Assembly (NCBI GenBank): GCA_012927585.1
Contig: JABBOY010000012.1
Coordinates: forward strand, 1 to 64,000
Length of the DNA: 64,000 nucleotides
Direction: 5' to 3'
Origin: Glaciimonas sp.
GTDB taxonomy: Bacteria > Pseudomonadota > Gammaproteobacteria > Burkholderiales > Burkholderiaceae_D
Shown: piece by piece, positions 27,106-36,700 of the stretch
Numbering within the stretch: position 1 is the first letter of the stretch
How the letters are laid out: each line of letters starts with the position of its first letter
Made by a program: the position numbers and the translations under genes
The notes under the pieces: model-generated
Seen by the model: the letters and a program-made list of their open reading frames with translations, nothing else
Database searches by the model: none
What the model was told of the DNA's origin: nothing

Positions 27106-27933
27106 ATGAAAAAGCTGCAAGGAAAAATCGCCATCGTCACCGGCTCGGGCCGCGGCATCGGCCAGGCTATCGCATTGAAACTCGCCAGTGAAGGCGCCAG
27201 CATCGTTGTCAACGATCTTGACAGCGGGCCGACCGACGATACCATCTCCAAGGTGCACGCACTCGGCAGCAAAGCCGTCGCCTGCCTGGGCGATGTGACC
27301 GCGCCCGACTTCGGCACGCGTATCGTCGCGGCCGCACTGGAAACCTTCGGCGGCCTCGACATTATCATCAACAACGCCGGTTACGCCTGGGATGGCGTGA
27401 TCCAGAAAATGACCGACGAACAATGGCAGGCCATGCTCGATGTGCATGCCACCGCGCCGTTCCGCATCCTGCGCGCCGCCGCCGACTACATCCGTGAAGC
27501 AAGTAAAAAGGAAAAAACCGAAAGCCGCAGCTTCAACCGCAAGGTGGTCAACATTTCTTCCATTGCCGGCCTGTATGGCAACGCCGGCCAGATGGGCTAT
27601 TCCGCCGGCAAGGCGGCCATCCTCGGCATGACCAAGACCATGGCCAAGGAATGGGGACGCTATCAGGTTAACGTCAACTGTGTCGCGTTCGGTCTGATCC
27701 AGACCCGCATGACGCAGCCAGTCGGCTCTGGCGACGCCATCGCCAAAATCGGTGAGCGCGAAGTCAAGATGGGCATCCAGCCGGAGTTCATCGAATTCAT
27801 GAACAAGATGATTCCGTTGGGACGCGGCGGCACGCCGGAAGAAGCGGCGGGCGCAGTATATCTGATGTGCATTCCGGAATCGGACTACGTCACCGGCGAG
27901 GTGGTGCTGGCGAGCGGCGGGCTAGTGATGTAA
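27106..27933 (+). CDS. SDR-family 3-hydroxyacyl-CoA dehydrogenase
   Basis: 275 aa classical short-chain dehydrogenase with TGSGRGIGQ cofactor motif at residues 12-20, NNAG at 89-92, and catalytic Ser151/152, Tyr165 and Lys169 in YSAGK. RBS AGAGGAAG precedes the ATG. Probable function: oxidation of the 3-hydroxyacyl-CoA produced by the MaoC pair, giving the thiolase substrate. It ends the operon; a 24-bp perfect palindrome follows 9 bp after the stop. Confidence 0.8.
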   Translation: MKKLQGKIAIVTGSGRGIGQAIALKLASEGASIVVNDLDSGPTDDTISKVHALGSKAVACLGDVTAPDFGTRIVAAALETFGGLDIIINNAGYAWDGVIQKMTDEQWQAMLDVHATAPFRILRAAADYIREASKKEKTESRSFNRKVVNISSIAGLYGNAGQMGYSAGKAAILGMTKTMAKEWGRYQVNVNCVAFGLIQTRMTQPVGSGDAIAKIGEREVKMGIQPEFIEFMNKMIPLGRGGTPEEAAGAVYLMCIPESDYVTGEVVLASGGLVM

Positions 27934-27942
27934 CAGCAACTG

Positions 27943-27966
27943 CAGGGCGCATCGCGATGCGCCCTG
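27943..27966. terminator. 24-bp perfect palindrome after the SDR gene
   Basis: Arms of 12 bases (CAGGGCGCATCG and its complement) meet with no spacer, GC-rich, immediately downstream of the catabolic operon and ~45 bp before the second transporter. It is followed by A5 rather than T-run on the plus strand, so it may be a Rho-assisted or partial terminator. Confidence 0.45.
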
Positions 27967-28010
27967 AAAAATCATGCGAGCCGGCACCTCGTCATTGGCA
28001 TCATGAAAGC

Positions 28011-28937
28011 ATGGGTATGGATATCACACTGATCTTCGAGCTCTTCCTGAACGGGTTGCAATTCGGCCTGATGCTGTTTCTGCTGGCGGCCGGCTTGACG
28101 CTGGTATTCGGCATCATGGATTTCATCAACTTGGCGCATGGCTCACTGTATATGCTCGGCGCGTATTTCGCGGCCACCTTCGTCGCGCTGACAGGCTCGT
28201 TCTGGCTTGGCCTGCTGCTGGCGGTCGCGGCCACCGCGGTACTCGGAGTGCTGCTGGAAACGACGGTATTGCGCAGGCTGTATTCACGCGATCACATGTC
28301 GCATGTACTCGGCACCTTTGCCCTGATCCTGATCTTCAATGAAGCGGCGCGCATGATCTGGGGCGCGCAGCCGCTGATGCTCAACGCGCCGCCCGGTTTG
28401 TCGCAGCCGGTGGAGATCCTGCCGGGGTTCTTCTATTCCTCGTTCCGCCTGTTCATCATCGCTGCCGGCCTGGCAGTGGCAGCCTTGCTGTACCTGATCG
28501 TCGTGAAGACCCGACTGGGCATGCTGGTTCGCGCCGGCGCATCCAACCGTGAAATGGCGAGCGCGATGGGCGTCAACATCAAGCTCGTGTTCACCCTGCT
28601 GTTTGCATTCGGTGCCGCCCTGTGCGCGCTTGCCGGCGCATTGCTAGGATCGATTCTGGCGGTACAGGTCGGCATGGGTGAAAGCATCCTGATTCTGGCA
28701 TTTGTCGTGATCGTGATCGGCGGCATCGGCTCAATACGCGGCGCGCTGGTCGGCGCCGTGCTCGTCGGCGTGGTTGATACGCTCAGCCGCAGCCTGTTGC
28801 CGGCCATGCTGCGGGCCATCATGCCGCCGGACATCGCTTCCAATCTCGGCCCGGCGCTGGCGTCCATCCTGATTTACGTATTGATGGCTGCCGTACTGTT
28901 TTTTAAACCGCAGGGTCTGTTCCCTGCGCGCGGTTAG
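28011..28937 (+). CDS. livH: Branched-chain-type ABC transporter permease LivH, second system
   Basis: 308 aa from ATG 28011 (a second ATG is at 28017; the frame is open further upstream through the palindrome but has no transporter-like sequence there). Typical LivH: LFLNGLQFGLMLFLLAAGLTL, then GIMDFINLAHG and a late GIGSIRGALVGA motif. Inner-membrane channel of the second importer, probably with the binding protein encoded at 32329-33495. Confidence 0.9.
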   Translation: MGMDITLIFELFLNGLQFGLMLFLLAAGLTLVFGIMDFINLAHGSLYMLGAYFAATFVALTGSFWLGLLLAVAATAVLGVLLETTVLRRLYSRDHMSHVLGTFALILIFNEAARMIWGAQPLMLNAPPGLSQPVEILPGFFYSSFRLFIIAAGLAVAALLYLIVVKTRLGMLVRAGASNREMASAMGVNIKLVFTLLFAFGAALCALAGALLGSILAVQVGMGESILILAFVVIVIGGIGSIRGALVGAVLVGVVDTLSRSLLPAMLRAIMPPDIASNLGPALASILIYVLMAAVLFFKPQGLFPARG

Positions 28938-28949
28938 AGGGCAGCGCAC

Positions 28950-29909
28950 ATGTACAGCAAAATGCATCATCCGTTGTCGCGTCTGTGGGTGCCGATACTG
29001 CTCGTGCTGCTAGCGGCGTTTCCGTTTGCGGCAGAGATATCGGGCGAGACGTTTTATATCGGCGTCGTCAGCCGCCTGCTGATTTTTGCGCTAGCGGCTA
29101 CCAGCCTCAACCTGATTCTCGGCTTCGGCGGCATGGTCAGCCTGGGCCACGCCGCCTACTTCGGTGCCGGCGCCTACACGGTCGCCATCCTGATGCAGTA
29201 TGGCGTGCTGTCGGCCTGGATCAGCTGGCCTGCCGCATTTTTGGCGGGCGCGCTGCTGGCGCTGATCATCGGCCTGATTTCACTGCGCACCAAGGGTGTG
29301 TATTTCATCATGATCACGCTCGCCTTCGCACAAATGATCTACTACGTCTTCATCTCGCTCAAGGCCTATGGCGGGGACGACGGCATGAACCTGCCGAGAC
29401 GCTCCACACTCGGCATTGATCTCGCTTCGGACACCACTTTTTATTATGTTGTACTTTTCATATTCGTCGTCGCGATCTCCCTGATCCATCGCTTGATCAA
29501 TTCGCGCTTCGGACGAGTGCTGCAAGCAGTGCGTGAAAATAAGATCCGTATGGAGGCAATCGGCTATCCGGTGTTTCGTTACAAGCTGGTCTGCTTTGTG
29601 ATAGCCGGTGCGCTGGCAAGCCTAGCGGGCGCACTGCTGGCCAATTTGACCTTGATGGTCAGCCCGAACCTGATGCACTGGACGCAGTCCGCCAGCCTGA
29701 TGGTGATGGTGATCCTGGGAGGCATAGGTTATTTTGCCGCCGGCATCATCGGCGCGGTCACAATGCTACTGCTGGAAGAAATCCTGTCCAGCTACACCAT
29801 TCACTGGCAACTTGCGCTTGGTCTTATCCTGCTGGGAGTCGTGCTATTTTTGCCGCGAGGCCTGGCAAGCTTGTTCGAGCGTCTCAAACGTCACGGAGGG
29901 AAGGCATGA
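28950..29909 (+). CDS. livM: Branched-chain-type ABC transporter permease LivM, second system
   Basis: 319 aa; LGFGGMVSLGHAAYFGAGAY is the LivM signature, followed by several membrane spans and a VRENKIRMEAIGYP loop that docks on the ATPase. Unlike the first transporter it is not fused to LivG. ATGA overlap with livG. Start preceded by GAGGG. Confidence 0.92.
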   Translation: MYSKMHHPLSRLWVPILLVLLAAFPFAAEISGETFYIGVVSRLLIFALAATSLNLILGFGGMVSLGHAAYFGAGAYTVAILMQYGVLSAWISWPAAFLAGALLALIIGLISLRTKGVYFIMITLAFAQMIYYVFISLKAYGGDDGMNLPRRSTLGIDLASDTTFYYVVLFIFVVAISLIHRLINSRFGRVLQAVRENKIRMEAIGYPVFRYKLVCFVIAGALASLAGALLANLTLMVSPNLMHWTQSASLMVMVILGGIGYFAAGIIGAVTMLLLEEILSSYTIHWQLALGLILLGVVLFLPRGLASLFERLKRHGGKA

Positions 29910-30688
29910 GCGATGGCATTCCATTGCTGGAACTGCGCAATCTGGTGAAACGCTATGGTGGTCTGATTGCGACTAACAATCTGAGCCTGCGCGTCGCTAG
30001 CGGTGAAATCCACGTCGTCATCGGCCCCAACGGTGCTGGCAAGACCACGCTGATCCATCAGATCTCCGGCGCCATCGCGCCGAACCAGGGCAGCATCCTG
30101 TTCGACCGCCAGGATGTCACGCGCCTGCCGATGCACAAGCGGGTCACGCGTGGTCTGGTGCGTTCTTACCAGATCACCAATATCTTCAGATCCTATTCGG
30201 TGCTCGATAATCTGGCGCTAGCGGTGCAGGCGCGCAGCGGCAGCAGCATGCGTTTCTGGCAGCCGGCCATCAGTGAACGCGTGCTATTCGAACAGGCGCG
30301 TACCATCGGCGAGCGGATCGGACTGGGTGCGCGCATCGATGCCATCGCAGGCAGCCTGGCGCACGGCGAACAGCGTCAGCTCGAAGTGGGACTGGCGCTG
30401 GCGACCAGCCCCAAATTATTGTTGCTCGACGAGCCTATGGCCGGCATGGGTTCGGAAGAGTCCGCACGCATGATATCGCTTATCAGAAGCCTGCGCAGCG
30501 AAGTCGCCATCCTGCTGATCGAGCATGACATGGACGCCGTGTTCCAGTTGGCCGACCGCATTTCGGTGCTGGTAGCGGGAAGCATCATCGCCACCGGCAT
30601 GCCGAATGAAATTCGCGCCAATATCGAAGTCAAGAAAGCGTATCTTGGCGACGAGGTAGTGTATATAGGCGACGAGGTAGCGGCATGA
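29906..30688 (+). CDS. livG: Branched-chain-type ABC transporter ATPase LivG, second system
   Basis: 260 aa; Walker A GPNGAGKTT, LAHGEQRQLEVGLAL signature region, Walker B LLLLDEPMAGM and IEHDMDAVF switch. The C-terminal end contains a near-tandem repeat (YLGDEVVYIGDEVAA). ATGA-coupled to livF. Energises the second importer. Confidence 0.92.
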   Translation: MSDGIPLLELRNLVKRYGGLIATNNLSLRVASGEIHVVIGPNGAGKTTLIHQISGAIAPNQGSILFDRQDVTRLPMHKRVTRGLVRSYQITNIFRSYSVLDNLALAVQARSGSSMRFWQPAISERVLFEQARTIGERIGLGARIDAIAGSLAHGEQRQLEVGLALATSPKLLLLDEPMAGMGSEESARMISLIRSLRSEVAILLIEHDMDAVFQLADRISVLVAGSIIATGMPNEIRANIEVKKAYLGDEVVYIGDEVAA

Positions 30689-31395
30689 AAACGATCCTGC
30701 AAGTCGACAATATCGAAACAGCCTACAGCTCCAGTCAGGTATTGTTCGGCGTCAGCTTCGATATCAGGCACGGCGAGGTCGCCACTTTACTGGGCCGCAA
30801 CGGCGTCGGAAAAACGACCACGCTACGCTCGATCCTGGGCCTGACGCGCATCAGAAAGGGAGCGATTCATTTTTGCGATCGACGCATCGATGCGCTGGCA
30901 ACCGACCGCATTGCCCGCCTCGGAATTGCCATCGTACCGGAAGGCCGTCAGATTTTCCCCAACCTCACAGTCAAGGAAAATCTGGTCGCCTTCGCCGGCA
31001 ATCGCAGCAAGACCAGCGAGCCGTGGACATTAGCGCGTGTGTACAATCTGTTTCCGCGACTACAGGAACGCGCAAGCAACCTCGGCAATCAGTTGTCGGG
31101 TGGCGAGCAGCAAATGCTGGCGATCGGACGCGCCCTGATGACTAATCCACATTTGCTAATTCTGGATGAGGCCACCGAAGGCCTGTCGCCGCTGATTCGC
31201 GAGGAAATCTGGACCTGCCTGGGCCAGCTGCGCGAACAGGGCCAGACCATACTTGTGATCGACAAATATGTCGAACGACTATTGGCGCTGGCGGATCACC
31301 ATACGGTCATTGAGCGCGGCTGCGTGGTATGGTCAGGCAACAGCGCGCGCTTGCGCGAAGCGCCCGAGATATGGCATCGCTACGTCGGCGTATAG
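30685..31395 (+). CDS. livF: Branched-chain-type ABC transporter ATPase LivF, second system
   Basis: 236 aa; Walker A GRNGVGKTT, signature LSGGEQQML and Walker B LILDEATEGL. The residue after the Walker B glutamate and the DKYVERLL switch region (family usually has EQN) differ slightly from the first LivF. Followed 16 bp later by the DUF2889 gene, probably in the same transcript. Confidence 0.9.
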   Translation: MKTILQVDNIETAYSSSQVLFGVSFDIRHGEVATLLGRNGVGKTTTLRSILGLTRIRKGAIHFCDRRIDALATDRIARLGIAIVPEGRQIFPNLTVKENLVAFAGNRSKTSEPWTLARVYNLFPRLQERASNLGNQLSGGEQQMLAIGRALMTNPHLLILDEATEGLSPLIREEIWTCLGQLREQGQTILVIDKYVERLLALADHHTVIERGCVVWSGNSARLREAPEIWHRYVGV

Positions 31396-31411
31396 ATAAG
31401 AGAATGACTGC

Positions 31412-32143
31412 ATGAATCCAGGCATCTATCGACGGCGCATATGCATCGCGACGTCGGAAAATGAAGCGCGCGCGGATATGGAAGATGACTTGCATCGTTT
31501 TGCCGTCATCATCCGGCATGACGGCGCACACGTGACCGCCATTCAAGGGCTGCCGATTCGCGTCCCGTGGTCACTGTGCCCGCACTCGGTCGAGGCGCTC
31601 GGTCGCCTGATCGGCATGCCACTGTCACCGCACCCGCTGGCGGTGTTCCAGCACGCGGACTGCTCGCAGCAGTGCACGCACATGTTCGATCTGGCGGGCC
31701 TGGCGATTGCCCATGCGGCGCGTGGTACGAGGCTGCGCCAATACGATGTCGAAGCGCCATATCTGGAGGAAAAAGGGGCGCGCAGTTTGTCGCTGCGGCG
31801 CGACGGCAGGGAAATCCTGAACTGGACGATCGATGGCGCCACGCTGCTGGCGCCGGAGGCCTTTACCGGCCACGACATCAAGCGCCTGCCCGCCTGGGCG
31901 GAAAGTGCGTTTCCCGACCCCGACGATTATGAGGCGATTGTCATATTGCGCCGATCGGTACTGATATCGAAAGCGCGCCTGCACGATTGGGATATATTTT
32001 CCACTGCGGCCGCCACCGGCCATGGCTTGGGGGCATGCTATGTGTTTCAGCCGGGAATCCAGGAGCGCGCAATCAGGATGGTCGGTACCGCGCGCGAATT
32101 TACGGATACGCCGGGACGGATGCTGTCCGATCTCCAGCCTTGA
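31412..32143 (+). CDS. DUF2889 family protein
   Basis: 243 aa. The pattern YRRRICI near the start, MEDDLHRFAVIIRHDG, RVPWSLCPHSVEAL, a CTHMFDLAGLAIAHA centre and a C-terminal GACYVFQPG...MLSDLQP match the DUF2889 family by memory. No function is established for the family; it is repeatedly seen in CoA-dependent aromatic or steroid catabolic clusters. The central Cys-Thr-His and a second Cys suggest a metal or thiol site. Last gene of the plus-strand unit before convergent transcription. Confidence 0.75.
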   Translation: MNPGIYRRRICIATSENEARADMEDDLHRFAVIIRHDGAHVTAIQGLPIRVPWSLCPHSVEALGRLIGMPLSPHPLAVFQHADCSQQCTHMFDLAGLAIAHAARGTRLRQYDVEAPYLEEKGARSLSLRRDGREILNWTIDGATLLAPEAFTGHDIKRLPAWAESAFPDPDDYEAIVILRRSVLISKARLHDWDIFSTAAATGHGLGACYVFQPGIQERAIRMVGTAREFTDTPGRMLSDLQP

Positions 32144-32291
32144 CATGCCGTCACCTTTAGAAGCCGCTGATTCCCTGCTTGCAACAGTACAGGGCAACAT
32201 TGCGCGGGCAGGCAGCATGCTGCCTGAAACCCCTTCTTAACCCTTCATGGGGCCGACAGAAGCTTGGGGAATATTGAAAAATTGTCCACAG

Positions 32292-32319
32292 TGAGACTGT
32301 CAACCGGTTGACAGTCTCA
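32292..32319. terminator. 28-bp perfect palindrome between convergent genes
   Basis: TGAGACTGTCAACC and its exact complement abut with no spacer, between the plus-strand DUF2889 gene and the minus-strand binding protein (stop at 32329). On the minus strand a T5 run follows ~10 bases after the stem. Position and symmetry fit a bidirectional terminator; a protein-binding palindrome is the alternative. Confidence 0.55.
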
Positions 32320-32328
32320 GTTGCAAAC

Positions 32329-33495
32329 TCATTTCATCTTGCACGCGCTCACGTATGCATCGGGATGATCCGTAAAGATTTTCCCGGTCGTCTTATTCAC
32401 AATGCGCCCTTTGTCATCCTTCGCCACGACCTGCGAATAATAAGTCTGGATCGGATAGTGGTTCTTGTTGAACTTGAAGTCGCCGCGCACCGATTTGAAA
32501 TTAGCCGCTTCCAGCGCCAGACGCAGCGCCGCCTTGTCTTCGATCTTGCCCTTCACGTCCCGCACGGCCGCATCCATCAGCATTGCCGCATCATAGCCCT
32601 GGGATGCATACGTGGACGGCAGGCGCTTGTACTCTTTCTCGAAATCCGCAACAAACTGCTTGCTTTGGGGATTGTTGAAATCGCTGTTCCAGTGCGCGGC
32701 GTGCTGGGCGCCGACCGTGGACTCGCCGATTGCTGTAATGGTGTCCTGGTCGAAATTCCAGCCGGTGGCAAACAGGGGAATCTGTCCGTTAAGACCGGAC
32801 TGGTTCCATTGCTTCAGGAAGTTGATGCCCATGCCGCCTGGCAGAAAGAAGAAGACTGAATCCGGCTTCGCGGCACGAATCTGCGCGAGTTCTGTCGCGA
32901 AGTTGAGCTCGCCCATCTTGATATAAGCCTCATCCGCGATCTTGCCCTTGTAAAAACGTTTGAAGCCGGCTACCACATCCTTGCCGCCCGGATAATTGGG
33001 CGCAACGATGTAGGTATTCTTGAAACCCTTCTGCGTCAGGTACTGGCCGGTAGCTTCCGAATAACTGTCACTAATCCATGATACGGTGAAGAAATACGGA
33101 TTGCAGCTTTCACCGGCCAGGTAAGATGGTCCGGTATTGGCGCTGATGAAAAAGGTTTCAGATGCGAAGGTATCCTTCTCGACCGCGGCCAGAATGTTTT
33201 GAAACACCACACCGGTCATAAAATCGACTTTTTCCTTCTTGATCAGTTTTTCGCCCAGCCCATGCGCAACATCCGGCTTGCCCTGATCGTCCTGCACGAT
33301 CAGCTCGACGGGAAGCCCACCCAGCTTGCCGCCCGTCTTCTTCAGCGCAAGATTGAAACCATCCAGAATAGAGGTACCAAGCACGGCGCCCGGCCCCGAC
33401 AAGGTGCTGAGGAATCCGACCTTGATTTTTTCCGCCGCCTGAACCGGCAACATGGCGCCCGCAACCAGCATAGCAAGCATTGTCTTCTTGAACAT
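32329..33495 (-). CDS. ABC transporter periplasmic substrate-binding protein (LivJ/K-type)
   Basis: 388 aa from ATG 33495 with GAGGAG six bases upstream (an in-frame GTG is at 33501). Signal peptide MFKKTMLAMLVAGAMLPVQA, then Peripla_BP_6 domain starting EKIKVGFLSTLSGP. It is transcribed away from the indolepyruvate oxidoreductase and shares with it an intergenic region carrying the putative GntR operator at 33600. A periplasmic binding protein is also among the indoleacetate-induced proteins known in Azoarcus. Likely supplies the LivHMGF system at 28011-31395. Confidence 0.88.
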   Translation of the reverse strand: MFKKTMLAMLVAGAMLPVQAAEKIKVGFLSTLSGPGAVLGTSILDGFNLALKKTGGKLGGLPVELIVQDDQGKPDVAHGLGEKLIKKEKVDFMTGVVFQNILAAVEKDTFASETFFISANTGPSYLAGESCNPYFFTVSWISDSYSEATGQYLTQKGFKNTYIVAPNYPGGKDVVAGFKRFYKGKIADEAYIKMGELNFATELAQIRAAKPDSVFFFLPGGMGINFLKQWNQSGLNGQIPLFATGWNFDQDTITAIGESTVGAQHAAHWNSDFNNPQSKQFVADFEKEYKRLPSTYASQGYDAAMLMDAAVRDVKGKIEDKAALRLALEAANFKSVRGDFKFNKNHYPIQTYYSQVVAKDDKGRIVNKTTGKIFTDHPDAYVSACKMK

Positions 33496-33599
33496 GTCCA
33501 CTCCTCTTCACGTCTATTTATAATTGATTGAATACCCGGCAACGGCCTGGTTGCCGCCTTGATTGAACTGGTTACAGCATTACTGTGTATTTTTATGGA

Positions 33600-33613
33600 A
33601 TACTGTATACATT
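33600..33613. promoter_or_regulatory. Putative GntR operator in divergent intergenic region
   Basis: ATACTGTATACATT is the exact reverse complement of 10432-10445 upstream of gntR. A related half-site, TACTGTGTAT, starts 20 bp earlier at 33581, i.e. two helical turns away on the same face. Located between the minus-strand binding protein (ATG 33495) and the plus-strand oxidoreductase (ATG 33750), so it could control both. Confidence 0.55.
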
Positions 33614-33672
33614 GAATCTTTGCGTGTCAATTCACGTGCACACACGGCTTGTATCGAAGAAAGGACAGAACC

Positions 33673-33750
33673 ATGAAGAATCGCGCAATCCTAACCATCC
33701 CTGACAGAATGGATCCACCTTGCGAACTTCCCGTCACCGAGGCCCGGTAA
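33673..33750 (+). CDS. Small 25-aa leader ORF coupled to the oxidoreductase
   Basis: ATG 33673 has a good AAAGGA just upstream (33660-33665) and encodes 25 residues beginning MKNRAILTIPDRMD, ending in TAA 33748-33750. The last A is the first base of the ATG of the next gene (TAATG). The larger gene itself has only a weak GAGG, so re-initiation from this leader may set its expression. No Trp or aromatic-residue run, so classical attenuation is unlikely. Could be chance. Confidence 0.4.
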   Translation: MKNRAILTIPDRMDPPCELPVTEAR

Positions 33751-36700
33751 TGGCGCTCGCAACGGTTTCTCTCGAAGACAAATACACGTGTGAGCATGGC
33801 CGCGTTTTCCTGACCGGCGTCCAGGCGCTGGCGCGCCTGCCGATGCTGCAGCATCAGTGCGACATGGCCGCTGGACTGAAAACCGCCGGTTATATTTCGG
33901 GCTATCGCGGCTCGCCATTGGCCGGACTGGATTCGGCGTTGCACGACGCCGGACACTTCCTGCGCGAACACAACATAACCTTCCATCCCGGCATCAACGA
34001 GGATCTGGCCGCCACTGCGATCTGGGGCACGCAGCAATTGCATTTATTCCCGCAACCGAAGTATGACGGCATCTTCTCGATGTGGTACGGCAAGGGTCCT
34101 GGCGTCGATCGCTGCGGCGATGTCTTCAAGCATGCCAATTACGCAGGCACTTCCCGGTTCGGTGGTGTGCTGGCGATTGCCGGCGACGACCACAGCGCAC
34201 GCTCCTCGGCGGTGGCGCACCAGAGCGAGCATGTATTCTCGGCTTGTGCGATGCCGGTGCTGGCGCCGGCCGGAGTTCAGGAATACCTCGATCTCGGTCT
34301 TCACGGCTGGGCCATGTCGCGCTATTCCGGCTTGTGGGTGGCGCTGAAGACCACCTCCGATTCGATCGAGAGTTCCGGTACCGTCGAGATGGATACGCAG
34401 CGCGTGCAGATCCACTTGCCCGACGATTTCACGCTGCCGTCCGACGGCATGCACCTGCGCTGGCCCGACCCGCAACTGGCGCAGGAAAGGCGGATGCAGG
34501 AATTCAAGATCTATGCGGCGCTCGCCTATGTCCGCGCCAACCGGCTCAATTATCTGGTGTTCGATTCGCGCCGCCCGCGTTTCGGCATCATCGCCTGCGG
34601 CAAGGCTTACCTCGACGTGCGCCAAGCGCTGAACGACCTCGGCATCGACGACAGGCTAGCTGACGAAATCGGCCTGCGCCTATACAAGGTCGGCATGCCG
34701 TGGCCGCTGGAAGCCGACGGCGTGCGTCATTTCGCCGAAGGGTTGGAAGAAATCCTGGTGGTGGAGGAAAAACGCCAGATCATCGAATACCAACTCAAGG
34801 AACAGCTCTACAACTGGCGCGAGAATGTACGTCCGCGCGTGGTCGGCAAGTTCGACGAGACCGGCGAATGGCCAGCGCCGCCGCACCGCTGGCTGCTGCC
34901 GCCGACAGGAGAACTAACCCCCACCATCGTGGCGCACGTGATCGCGGCGCGCATCGCGCGTTTTCATACTTCCGACAAGATTAGCCGGCACCTGGCCTTC
35001 CTCGATGCCCGGGAGGCGGCGCTGGCCAAGCCGCGCGTAGTGATGCCGCGCACCCCCTACTTCTGCTCGGGCTGCCCGCACAACCAGTCGACCCGCGTGC
35101 CGGAAGGATCAAACGCGCTGGGTGGCGTCGGCTGTCATCTGATGGCGGTCTGGATGGGGCGCAACACGGTGACCATCAGCCACATGGGCGGCGAAGGTGC
35201 AACCTGGCTTGGCGTGGCCGGGCATTCCGGCACGCAGCACGTATTCGCCAACATGGGCGACGGCACCTACCATCATTCCGGCCTGCTGGCGATCCGCGCC
35301 GCCGTGGCGGCCGACGTCAACATCACCTACAAAATCCTGTACAACGATGCGGTCGCGATGACCGGTGGCCAGCCGGTGGACGGCCCGCTCAACGTGCCGC
35401 AGGTCACGCGCCAGATCGACGCGGAAGGTGTGCGCCGCATCGTCGTGTTGGCCGACGACCCAAAGAAGTACGCAAAAGATGCCGGATTCGCACCGTGCGT
35501 GGAAATCCGCCCACGCGAAGACCTGGAAGCGATGCAGCGCACCCTACGCGAGACGCCCGGCGTCAGCGTGCTGATCTATGACCAGACCTGCGCCGCCGAA
35601 AAGCGCAGGCGCAGAAAGCGCGGCACTTATTCCGACCCGGCGCAGCGCATCTTCATCAACGAACTGGTGTGCGAAGGCTGCGGCGACTGCAGCGCGAAAT
35701 CCAACTGCCTGTCGGTGGTGCCGGTGGAAACCGAATTTGGCCGCAAGCGCATGATCGACCAGTCGAGCTGCAACAAGGATTACTCCTGCGTGGAAGGCTT
35801 TTGCCCCAGCATCGTCACCGTCGAAGGCGGTGCGCTGCGCAAGGGCAAAGTGGCGGTATCGGGCAGCGCGGATTTCGTCGGCATTCCCGAACCGGCGCTG
35901 CCAGATCTGGCGACGCCCTACAACATCCTGATCGCCGGCATCGGCGGCACCGGCGTGGTCACCATCGGCGCGTTGATTGGCATGGCGGCCCACCTCGAGG
36001 GCCGGGGAGTGTCAGTGCTGGACATGACGGGCCTGGCGCAAAAAGGCGGCGCGGTGCTATCGCATGTGCGCCTAGCCGATCGTCAGGACAAATTGCACGC
36101 AACGCGCATTGCGACCGGCGATGCTAACAGCGTACTCGGCTGCGACCTCGTGGTCGTCGTCAGCGACGATGCGCTGGGCAAAATGCATGCCGGCTTCACC
36201 TGTGCCGTCGTCAACACCGGCCAGGCGATTACCGGCGATTTCCTGCGCGACCCGGACTACGCCTTTCCGCGCGCAGCCATGCAGGATCAAATACGCGGCG
36301 CGGTCGGTGCCAACGCGGCGGATTTGGTCGATTTCACGCGCCTGGCCGCATTACTGACCGGGCATGCCATCATGGCCAACATGTTCATGCTCGGCTATGC
36401 CTATCAGAAGGGGCTGGTGCCGGTTTCTTCCGCAGCGCTGTTGCAGGCGATCGAACTGAACGGCGTCGCCGTCGAGGAAAACAGCAAGGCTTTTCTCTGG
36501 GGCCGGCGCGCCGCTTTCGATCCGAAAGGCGTCGAGCGTATCACGTGCGCCGTCGAACCGGTCGTTCCGTCCCACATACCGTCGCACACCCTGGAGGAAA
36601 CCATCGCGCGCCGCGGAAACTATTTGAGCGGCTATCAAAATCAGGCTTACGCGCGCCGCTACACGGATCTGGTCGAGCACGTGCGCCGTGCCGAAACCGC

